Assembly: GCA_030636065.1 (NCBI GenBank)
Contig: DAOVXR010000081.1
Location: 1-7,414, forward strand
Direction: 5' to 3'
DNA: 7,414 bases
Source: Sedimentisphaerales bacterium
GTDB taxonomy: Bacteria; Planctomycetota; Phycisphaerae; Sedimentisphaerales; SM23-30
Shown here: positions 1-4,837 of the stretch, piece by piece
Numbering within the stretch: the stretch's first letter is position 1
Layout: each line of letters begins with the position of its first letter
Position numbers and translations under genes: made by a program
The notes under the pieces: model-generated
Told to the model about the DNA's origin: nothing
What the model saw: only the letters and a program-made list of their open reading frames with translations
Databases searched by the model: none

Positions 1-70
1 CGAAATCCACGCACACCCGATCCGCAGCCTTATGATTTAACACCGCCTGAAAACGCTCACGTGAGTTCAT
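1..70 (-). CDS. Uroporphyrinogen decarboxylase (URO-D) family protein, N-terminal fragment
   Basis: Only the first 23 codons lie in the window; the gene continues beyond base 1. The peptide starts MNSRERFQAVLNHKAADRV, which matches the usual opening of URO-D superfamily proteins of the methylcobamide:corrinoid methyltransferase type (pattern M-x-SRERF-x-A-x-LNH-x-x-x-DRVP). Classical heme-pathway HemE starts differently, so a one-carbon or corrinoid methyl-transfer role is likelier than heme synthesis. The start is supported by AGGA at 76-79, five bases before ATG, with a second purine-rich AGGAGAGG just behind it. It follows uppS on the same strand after a 37-bp gap, so the two may be co-transcribed. 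Family assignment rests on a short N-terminus only; substrate cannot be judged. Confidence 0.6.
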   Translation of the reverse strand, partial: MNSRERFQAVLNHKAADRVCVDF

Positions 71-107
71 GCTTATCCTGCCTCTCCTGATTCATCGTCA
101 TTTTGTA

Positions 108-875
108 TCAATTCAGCCCGCCGAATCGGCGGTTGCGACCCGCGAAATCCCTGATCGCCTCATACAGTGTTTCTTTACTGAAATCGGGCCATAGAACATC
201 TGTTACATACAGCTCGGCATACGATATTTGCCACAGTAAAAAATTGCTTATTCGCATCTCACCGGCCGTGCGTACCAAGAGGTCCGGGTCGGGCAGGCCT
301 GCCGTGTCGAGATACGAACTGACAGTTGCGTCATCGACGTCCTCGGCCTTTAATTTGTCATCCCGGGCGTCACCGACCATCCGCGAAATCGCCCCGATCA
401 ACTCCTGTCGCCCCGAATAATTGAGTGCCAGACTTAGTGTCATTCCCGTATTGTCCCGGCTGAGACGCATTGTCTCGTGTAGTTCACGGAGAACATTATC
501 CGGCAGTTCTTTTTCCTTACCGAGGTGCCTTACCTTGATATTGTTATTCATAATGGTCGGGCGTTCCTGTATCAGGTATTCTTCATACAGGGCCATCAGG
601 CCTTTAACTTCTTTCGGCGGACGTTTCCAGTTTTCCGTGCTGAACGAGTACAGCGTAAGACATTCGACTCCCAGCCGGGCCGTTTCGGTAATAACGTGGC
701 GTACCCCCTTGCTGCCGTTGCGATGTCCTTCCAGTCTGGGCAAGCCACGTTGCTCTGCCCATCGGCCGTTGCCGTCCATTATTATCGCGATGTGTCGCGG
801 CATGCGATTCAGGGGAATACCCAAAACAGGATGCATTTCAGACCCATCGGGTTTTGATCGAGAATTTGTTGTCAT
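108..875 (-). CDS. uppS: Isoprenyl transferase (undecaprenyl diphosphate synthase)
   Basis: Cytosolic cis-prenyltransferase that condenses isopentenyl diphosphate onto farnesyl diphosphate to make the C55 lipid carrier for cell-wall and surface-glycan synthesis. The 255-aa length is normal for the family. Visible motifs in order: IIMDGNGRWA (31-40) with the Mg-binding, catalytic Asp34; His51 in the RLEGHRNG stretch; SFSTENWKRP (78-87); LNYSGRQEL (151-159); and LLVRTAGEMRISNFLLWQ (199-216), the diphosphate-binding RTxGExRxSNFLLWQ box, followed by YAELYVTDVLWPDF. All key residues are present. The start at 875 gives the longest protein and has only a weak GAGAG ribosome site; in-frame ATGs at 836 and 803 have no better site, so the exact start is open. 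It lies 93 bp downstream of purA on the same strand. The usual partner cdsA does not follow; a URO-D-like gene does. Confidence 0.95.
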   Translation of the reverse strand: MTTNSRSKPDGSEMHPVLGIPLNRMPRHIAIIMDGNGRWAEQRGLPRLEGHRNGSKGVRHVITETARLGVECLTLYSFSTENWKRPPKEVKGLMALYEEYLIQERPTIMNNNIKVRHLGKEKELPDNVLRELHETMRLSRDNTGMTLSLALNYSGRQELIGAISRMVGDARDDKLKAEDVDDATVSSYLDTAGLPDPDLLVRTAGEMRISNFLLWQISYAELYVTDVLWPDFSKETLYEAIRDFAGRNRRFGGLN

Positions 876-905
876 AGCTCTCTGCTCTTAATTTTCCGCC
901 GTGTG

Positions 906-932
906 GCACCTTTCTGTATTTCAGAGAGGTGC
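906..932. repeat. Hairpin between purA and uppS
   Basis: Inverted repeat with 11-base arms (GCACCTTTCTG at 906-916, CAGAGAGGTGC at 922-932) around a 5-base loop. Ten pairs are Watson-Crick. The eleventh is a U-G wobble in a plus-strand transcript and an A-C mismatch in the purA-uppS (minus) direction. No clear T-run follows in either direction, so it is not a standard intrinsic terminator. It may shape mRNA processing or attenuate read-through from purA into uppS. Confidence 0.45.
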
Positions 933-968
933 TTCTGTACAATCATTTTAACTAACCACTACCCTTTA

Positions 969-2252
969 TCATCTGCTCACCAATTGTTCCCTGCCCGGGC
1001 CGACGCCAACCATCCGGATTGGAACTCCCAGAATTTCTTCTAATCGCTGAACATATTGTTTTGCCGCCGTGGGCAAATCGTCGAATGAGCAGGCTGCCCG
1101 GAGATTCTGATCGAACCCTGTCAGAGTTTCATATTCACATTCTACCTGGCTCAGTACCGACTCTTCTGCCGGGAAAAAGCCCAGTTTTTTGCCTTTATAG
1201 TGGTACGCCGTACACACTTTCAATTCTTTCAGGCCGCTGAGCGTATCCAGATGCTGCATAACGATTTCGTCGATACCTCCTATTCGGATCGAATACTCCA
1301 CCGCTACCGCGTCGAACCACCCACATCGTCTTGGCCTGCCGGTTGTCGTACCGTATTCGTGTCCTTTATCTCGAATATAATCACCGATCTCGTTATCCTG
1401 CTCACTGGGAAAGGGGCCGGCTCCTACTCGTGTGCTGTAAGCCTTGCAAACTCCTAAATATTTATCGACCACCCGGCCCGGCAGTCCCGTAGCCGCCGGC
1501 AGCCCCACGGCGCTTGCGTTACTGCTGGTAACATACGGAAAAGTTCCGTGATCCAGGTCCAGCAGTGTACCCTGGGCGCCTTCGAACAGCAGGTTTTTAT
1601 TTTGCCCCCACGCTTTGTGCAGTAGTTCGGTGGTATCGACGATGATCGGCCCCAACTGTTCCGCCCAGTATTGGCACTTTTCCAGAATCGGTTCGTATTC
1701 CAGCGGCTCATTATCGCCGTAAAGTGCAGCGAACAGTGTGTTTTTATATTCTACTATTCTCTTTAATTTTTCTTTCAGATTGTCCATATTCTGCAGGTCT
1801 GCTACTCGTAATGCTGTCGTCCGCATTACCTTATCGCTGTAGCATGGGCCTATCCCTCGTATTGTCGTGCCGATTTTGGCCTTACCAAGTGAGTCTTCAC
1901 TGAGTTGGTCCTGTTTTTTGTGATAGTCCAGCACGAGGTGTGCCCGGCCTGATATTCGCAGCTTGTCTTTTGCCTCGATTCCCCGTTTTTTCAGTCCCGC
2001 TATCTCGCCAAGCAGTACTTCGGCGTCTAATGCCACTCCGTTCGTAATCACGCACAGCACATTTTTGTGAAGAATACCGCTTGGCATCAGATGTAACTTG
2101 AACGATTCTTCGTTACTGTTTCGCACTACGGTATGGCCGGCGTTTGCCCCGCCGCTGTAGCGAATCACCAAATCGGCCTTCTCGCTCAGTCGATCCACGA
2201 TCTTGCCTTTGCCCTCGTCTCCCCACTGTAATCCAACAATACATATATTCAT
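969..2252 (-). CDS. purA: Adenylosuccinate synthetase
   Basis: Catalyses GTP-dependent ligation of IMP and aspartate to adenylosuccinate, the first committed step from IMP to AMP; cytosolic homodimer. With the start at 2252 the protein is 427 aa, the normal bacterial length. It opens MNICIVGLQWGDEGKGKIVD, carrying the phosphate loop with catalytic Asp12. NAGHTVV follows with His40, then GTTIRGIGPCYSDK (128-141), EGAQGTLLDLDHGTFPYVTSSN (224-245), GAGPFPSE (277-284), the TTTGRPRRCGWFD box (302-314) and the C-terminal GVGPGRE guanine-binding end. The frame stays open to an upstream ATG at 2306, adding 18 residues, but AAGG at 2259-2262, six bases before ATG 2252, and the family N-terminus favour the shorter form. 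First gene of the minus-strand run, with its own promoter at 2334-2362. Confidence 0.97.
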   Translation of the reverse strand: MNICIVGLQWGDEGKGKIVDRLSEKADLVIRYSGGANAGHTVVRNSNEESFKLHLMPSGILHKNVLCVITNGVALDAEVLLGEIAGLKKRGIEAKDKLRISGRAHLVLDYHKKQDQLSEDSLGKAKIGTTIRGIGPCYSDKVMRTTALRVADLQNMDNLKEKLKRIVEYKNTLFAALYGDNEPLEYEPILEKCQYWAEQLGPIIVDTTELLHKAWGQNKNLLFEGAQGTLLDLDHGTFPYVTSSNASAVGLPAATGLPGRVVDKYLGVCKAYSTRVGAGPFPSEQDNEIGDYIRDKGHEYGTTTGRPRRCGWFDAVAVEYSIRIGGIDEIVMQHLDTLSGLKELKVCTAYHYKGKKLGFFPAEESVLSQVECEYETLTGFDQNLRAACSFDDLPTAAKQYVQRLEEILGVPIRMVGVGPGREQLVSR

Positions 2253-2258
2253 TTGTAA

Positions 2259-2262
2259 CCTT
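2259..2262 (-). promoter_or_regulatory. purA ribosome binding site
   Basis: On the minus strand AAGG stands six bases before the ATG at 2252. It decides the start: the longer in-frame alternative at 2306 has no such site. Confidence 0.6.
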
Positions 2263-2333
2263 ATATTTATCAAGTGTGTCCATCGGGTACAATTCTTCAG
2301 CCCCATGCTGTACGTCGTCGGTACGGTCGTTGG

Positions 2334-2362
2334 ATGGTATCACAACCGCTCGGCAGGGTCAA
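2334..2362 (-). promoter_or_regulatory. Predicted purA promoter (sigma70 type)
   Basis: Read on the minus strand: -35 box TTGACC (2362-2357, 5 of 6 consensus), a 17-base spacer ending in TGA (an extended -10 element), then -10 box TACCAT (2339-2334, 4 of 6). Transcription would start near 2327, giving a leader of about 75 nt before the ATG at 2252. I saw no better candidate between purA and darT on this strand. Confidence 0.55.
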
Positions 2363-2552
2363 AACATAATTTGTTCACCCAACAGCCCCGAAATCAGAGG
2401 CCCACACAGCGAAAAATATCAACCCGGGTTGTATAAACGCGGGTTTTTAGCCGTTTTTTAGACTTTTTGACGGTATTGTCGAGTATAGAGCATTATCTGC
2501 AAAACAGTTGTGTAACGGCATATCGGGAAATTTAACCGGGATTGGTGTGTCC

Positions 2553-2582
2553 TTGACAAGTCTGGTAGGATGGTGTTACCCT
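2553..2582 (+). promoter_or_regulatory. Possible upstream darT promoter (weak -10)
   Basis: A perfect -35 hexamer TTGACA at 2553-2558 is followed after 18 bases by TACCCT (2577-2582), preceded by TGT, which resembles an extended -10 but matches only 3 of 6 -10 positions. If used, the transcript would begin near 2589 and include the anti-Shine-Dalgarno-like sequence at 2614-2621. The strong downstream promoter makes this one optional. Confidence 0.25.
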
Positions 2583-2608
2583 GACTTATTGTGCCGCACA
2601 GAAATAAT

Positions 2609-2636
2609 TTGCCAATCACCTCCACTCTCATATAAT
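2609..2636 (+). promoter_or_regulatory. Predicted darTG promoter
   Basis: TTGCCA (2609-2614, 5 of 6 of the -35 consensus), a 16-base spacer, then a perfect TATAAT (2631-2636). Transcription would start near 2643, about 39 nt before the darT ATG at 2682. This also rules against the upstream in-frame starts at 2508 and 2637. The spacer holds ATCACCTCC, the same sequence in inverted orientation as the ribosome binding site downstream. Confidence 0.65.
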
Positions 2637-2673
2637 ATGCCTTGGTATGCGATCTCTATATTATCTTGTCAAA

Positions 2674-2680
2674 AGGTGAT
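2674..2680 (+). promoter_or_regulatory. darT ribosome binding site
   Basis: AGGTGAT, complementary to the ATCACCT part of the 16S 3' tail, lies immediately before TATG. The same AGGTGATTATG string recurs at the darG start (3404-3414). Both sites place a GTG two codons before the ATG in frame; the ATG is preferred because the GTG sits inside the ribosome site. Confidence 0.65.
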
Positions 2681-2681
2681 T

Positions 2682-3386
2682 ATGGCTGAGATGCCCAAAA
2701 ACCCAAAGATTTACCATATTACACATATTGATAATCTTGACAGCATTTTACGCGATGAAGTGTTGTGGTCGGATGCAAAACGATCGGAGCTTGGCCTGGA
2801 ATGTGAAATAGTAGGTATGTCTGAAATCAAGAGGAGAAGACTGGAAGAACTTGAGGTCAAGTGTCATAGTGGCACTATGGTAGGCGAATATGCTCCATTC
2901 TATTTTTGTCCTCGCTCTATAATGCTTTATATTTTGTACATGGGAAATCATTTCTATTTTTGTCCTCGCTCTATAATGCTTTATATTTTGTACATGGGAA
3001 ATCATTCGGGTATTGATTATCGTGAAGGCCAAGAACCAATTATTCATTTGCAGGCTGATTTGAAAGTTGCTGTCGAATGGGCAAATGATAATAGTATTCG
3101 CTGGGCTTTTTCAGATATAAATGCAGGTTCGTTTCCAGCTCAGTTTTACAATAATCTTGCCCTGCTTAATAAAGTAGTAAAATGGCCAGCTATAGAGGCT
3201 GTCTCTTGGCGTGAAGCAGCTATCCGAGAATATAAGCAGGCAGAATTTCTGATTTATGAATCTTTCCCCTGGGAACTTGTGGAAAAAATCGGCGTTTGTA
3301 ATCGTCGTATTGAAAACCAGGTGACTGAAAAACTTGGAAATAGAGTTTCGCCTGCAGTGAGTATTGAAAGAGATTGGTACTATTAA
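2682..3386 (+). CDS. darT: DarT-like toxin: ssDNA thymidine ADP-ribosyltransferase (DUF4433), with internal duplication
   Basis: DarT enzymes use NAD+ to attach ADP-ribose to thymidine in single-stranded DNA, blocking replication; DarTG pairs act as toxin-antitoxin and anti-phage modules. Seen here (234 aa): YHITHIDNLDSIL (11-23), the NAD-site start; the basic IKRRRLEELEV stretch (49-59) that should hold the conserved Arg; GEYAPFYFCPRSIMLY (68-83); EPIIHL (118-123); and KQAEFLIYESFPWELV (185-200), where Glu188 matches the catalytic glutamate. Residues 73-90 and 91-108 are identical (FYFCPRSIMLYILYMGNH), encoded by a perfect 54-bp tandem repeat. Without the extra copy the protein would be 216 aa, near normal DarT length. 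The insert falls in the catalytic fold, so activity may be lost or altered. The promoter and ribosome site fix the ATG at 2682. darG follows after 25 bp. Codon use is AT-rich compared with purA and uppS. Confidence 0.9.
   Translation: MAEMPKNPKIYHITHIDNLDSILRDEVLWSDAKRSELGLECEIVGMSEIKRRRLEELEVKCHSGTMVGEYAPFYFCPRSIMLYILYMGNHFYFCPRSIMLYILYMGNHSGIDYREGQEPIIHLQADLKVAVEWANDNSIRWAFSDINAGSFPAQFYNNLALLNKVVKWPAIEAVSWREAAIREYKQAEFLIYESFPWELVEKIGVCNRRIENQVTEKLGNRVSPAVSIERDWYY
2898..3006 (+). repeat. Perfect 54-bp tandem duplication inside darT
   Basis: Copy 1 is 2898-2951 and copy 2 is 2952-3005; the first base of the next period (3006) also matches, giving 55 matching bases at period 54. The copies are identical and in frame, each encoding FYFCPRSIMLYILYMGNH. 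The left junction reads GEYAP-FYF and the right junction MGNH-SGIDYREG, as a normal DarT would, so one copy is an addition. Lack of any divergence points to a recent event or an assembly artefact. Confidence 0.97.
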
Positions 3387-3403
3387 ATAGTCATTAGGCT
3401 AAG

Positions 3404-3410
3404 AGGTGAT
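3404..3410 (+). promoter_or_regulatory. darG ribosome binding site
   Basis: AGGTGAT followed by TATG, with AAG in front. It is identical in sequence and spacing to the darT site, consistent with both genes being translated from one mRNA with similar initiation. It sets the start at ATG 3412 rather than the in-frame GTG at 3406. Confidence 0.65.
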
Positions 3411-3411
3411 T

Positions 3412-4449
3412 ATGTTGGAATTAACCAGAGGAGACATACTCAAGGCCGATGCCGAAGCCTTGGTCAACACCGTTAATTGTGTTGGTGTGATGGGTAGAGG
3501 AATTGCTTTGCAATTCCGCAAGGCTTTTCCTGAAAACTTCAAAGCATACAAATCAGCTTGCGATAAGAAAAAACTTCGTCCGGGAACGATGCTTGTTTAT
3601 GATCTGAATCGTTTTCAAAATCCAAGGTATATAGTCAACTTTCCAACTAAAAGACACTGGAAAGGCAAAAGTAAGATCGAAGACATAGAATCCGGATTAG
3701 AAGCTCTTGTGAAAGAGGTAACTAAGTGTAATATTCGATCCATTGCAATTCCTCCGTTAGGGTGTGGTCTGGGCGGTTTAAGTTGGAATCAAGTCAAACC
3801 AATGATTCAAAAAGTCTTTGACGCCTTGCCGGATGTGCATGTGTTTTTATATGAGCCTGCCGGAGCTCCTGTAGCCGAAGAGATGGTTAAAGAAAAGAAA
3901 GTGCCCAATATGACTGTAGGGCGAGCGGCATTACTGGGCTTAATGAATCGTTATTTAAAAGCAGTGATGGACCCATTTGTGAGTTTGCTTGAAATACACA
4001 AACTTATGTATTTTATGCAGGAAGCGGGGGAAAATCTTAGATTGAATTACACCAAGGCAGTTTATGGCCCGTATGCTAAAAATTTACGACATGTTCTTAA
4101 CCTTATTGAAGGGCATTTCATCAGTGGTTTCGCGGATGCGGAAGATAGGCCGGATGCGCAAATAGAATTAATTCCGGAGGCCGCTAATAAAGCCGATCGT
4201 TATTTGGGAAATCATTGCACAACTCGTGAACGATTCGATCGGGTTGTGGACTTAATTAGTGGTTTTGAAACCCCATTCGGAATGGAGTTATTGTCAACAG
4301 TTCATTGGGTAGCCACCAGGGAGGATGCCAAAACAGCAGAGGATGTGATTGAGAAAACTTATGCGTGGAACGAGCGGAAACGAATGTTTCAAGAAGAGCA
4401 CATTCGCATTGCCTGGAAAATACTCGAGAAGAAGGAATGGCTGCGGTAG
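3412..4449 (+). CDS. darG: DarG-like antitoxin: macrodomain DNA ADP-ribosylglycohydrolase with C-terminal toxin-binding domain
   Basis: DarG reverses DarT by removing ADP-ribose from DNA thymidine with its N-terminal macrodomain; its C-terminal region binds and neutralises DarT directly. Seen here (345 aa): macrodomain residues 1 to about 155, with the strand-loop VNTVNCVGVMGRGIALQF (18-35), the FPTKRHWKGKS segment (77-87) and the ligand-binding loop IPPLGCGLGGLSW (113-125). Lys80 in FPTK sits at the number reported as catalytic in Thermus DarG. After a charged linker (about 155-170) comes the second domain, with LEIHKLMYFMQEAGE (193-207) and YTKAVYGPYAKNLRHVL (213-229), typical of DarG C-termini. 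No frameshift or missing motif is visible, so the antitoxin looks functional. It is co-directional with darT, 25 bp downstream, with an identical ribosome site. No clear terminator follows. Confidence 0.93.
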   Translation: MLELTRGDILKADAEALVNTVNCVGVMGRGIALQFRKAFPENFKAYKSACDKKKLRPGTMLVYDLNRFQNPRYIVNFPTKRHWKGKSKIEDIESGLEALVKEVTKCNIRSIAIPPLGCGLGGLSWNQVKPMIQKVFDALPDVHVFLYEPAGAPVAEEMVKEKKVPNMTVGRAALLGLMNRYLKAVMDPFVSLLEIHKLMYFMQEAGENLRLNYTKAVYGPYAKNLRHVLNLIEGHFISGFADAEDRPDAQIELIPEAANKADRYLGNHCTTRERFDRVVDLISGFETPFGMELLSTVHWVATREDAKTAEDVIEKTYAWNERKRMFQEEHIRIAWKILEKKEWLR

Positions 4450-4480
4450 TACGTTTTTTCGCAACCGTAAGGAAGCCAAA

Positions 4481-4687
4481 ATGATGAAGACACGAAGAGA
4501 TTTTTTGAAGGCGGCAGGTATTTCAGCGGTGGGGCTGGCCTGTTATGGTTCGAACGCTATATCAAAAAGCAACAACAAGCCCAATATTATTTATATCATG
4601 CTCGATGAGCTTGGATATTTTGAACTTTCGTGTATGGGGCATGTCCTTGATCCCTCAAAAGGGTTTAAGGGACATAAGAAAGATTAA
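4481..4687 (+). pseudogene. Truncated sulfatase: Tat signal plus start of the arylsulfatase domain
   Basis: A 68-codon remnant. It begins MMKTRRDFLKAAGISAVGLA, a twin-arginine export signal (RRDFLK at 5-10) with a short hydrophobic stretch. Next comes KPNIIYIMLDELGYFELS (33-50), the first strand and metal-binding Asp of the sulfatase/alkaline phosphatase fold. Homology ends near His54 (about base 4642) and the frame closes 14 codons later in unrelated sequence. Family members are usually 450-550 aa and carry a C-x-P-S-R formylglycine motif; none occurs in this or the other frames nearby, so this is a deletion rather than a frameshift. AAGGA at 4469-4473, seven bases before the ATG, shows that the 5' end is preserved. 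It begins 31 bp after darG. An exported short peptide is conceivable but unlikely to be active. Confidence 0.8.
4641..4675. repeat. Long imperfect hairpin at the sulfatase breakpoint
   Basis: Arms 4641-4655 and 4660-4675 pair over 14 positions (one of them G-U), with one bulged base and one T-T mismatch, around a 4-base CAAA loop. It begins almost exactly where the sulfatase homology ends. No T-run follows, so it is not a clear terminator. It could be the end of a small mobile or palindromic element, or the footprint of the rearrangement that removed the rest of the gene. Confidence 0.5.
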
Positions 4688-4837
4688 GCCAATCTGCATT
4701 GTCGAAGATAATATAAGAGTACCTCTGGGCCTTCGGCGGAGCGGAAAGGTGGCATCTATCGCGAGCGATCTCAAATGGCGGGCATGGCCCGCCCATACTC
4801 AAAGACCACGTGAACGGTTACAGGGAATTTAAACTTA
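4688..4837. other. Scarred region between the sulfatase remnant and the FAD dehydrogenase
   Basis: No intact gene. One plus-strand frame is open for 42 codons from 4717 to a TAG at 4843-4845 that overlaps the TTG start of the next gene; its end, HVNGYREFKLID, looks protein-like but I cannot assign a family. A palindromic GC-rich hairpin lies at 4775-4796. AGGGA at 4822-4826 is the only candidate ribosome site for the next gene. The stretch may be a decayed gene 3' end or a dispersed repeat. Confidence 0.4.
4775..4796. repeat. GC-rich hairpin (REP-like)
   Basis: GGCGGGC (4777-4783) pairs perfectly with GCCCGCC (4787-4793) around an ATG triloop; the stem extends by two A-T pairs past one bulged base. 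The shorter palindrome ATCGC-GA-GCGAT lies just before it at 4758-4769. Such compact GC stems are typical of dispersed intergenic palindromes; only one copy is in this window. No T-run follows. Confidence 0.45.

Larger units (their letters stand above)
2363..2681. other. Non-coding region between the divergent purA and darT genes
   Basis: No convincing gene. The darT frame stays open upstream to an ATG at 2508, but that extension has no family resemblance and spans the best promoter. Contents: a weak hairpin AACCCG (2421-2426) / CGGGTT (2440-2445) followed by short T-runs, which looks slightly terminator-like on the plus strand although no plus-strand gene ends there; a TTGACG (2467-2472) with an 18-base spacer to CATTAT, weak; a perfect TTGACA at 2553-2558; the TTGCCA/TATAAT promoter at 2609-2636; and ATCACCTCC at 2615-2623, identical to the usual 3' tail of 16S rRNA and complementary to the darT ribosome binding site. 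Confidence 0.6.

Noticed and set aside
421..891. Long open frames on the plus strand opposite uppS, and similar ones opposite purA and the FAD dehydrogenase
   Set aside because: Shadows of strongly supported genes on the other strand or in another frame; no domain resemblance or ribosome sites.
2253..2306. 18-codon N-terminal extension of purA from ATG 2306
   Set aside because: The extra residues are not family-like; AAGG before ATG 2252 and the normal 427-aa length support the shorter start.
2421..2450. Possible intrinsic terminator (AACCCG/CGGGTT followed by TTTTT)
   Set aside because: The stem is only 6 bp with a 13-base loop, and no plus-strand gene ends upstream; too weak to list separately.
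2508..2681. 58-codon N-terminal extension of darT from ATG 2508 (also ATG 2637)
   Set aside because: It shows no DarT-like sequence, has no ribosome site and runs through the TTGCCA/TATAAT promoter; ATG 2682 has a good ribosome site and the family N-terminus.
2898..3005. Tandem repeat considered as a CRISPR or other non-coding repeat array
   Set aside because: Only two directly abutting copies without spacers, in frame within a recognisable protein domain.
4545..4832. 95-codon open frame overlapping the sulfatase remnant in another frame
   Set aside because: Starts inside the sulfatase coding part, arginine/tryptophan-rich low-quality composition, no recognisable motif and no ribosome site; it does not continue the sulfatase.
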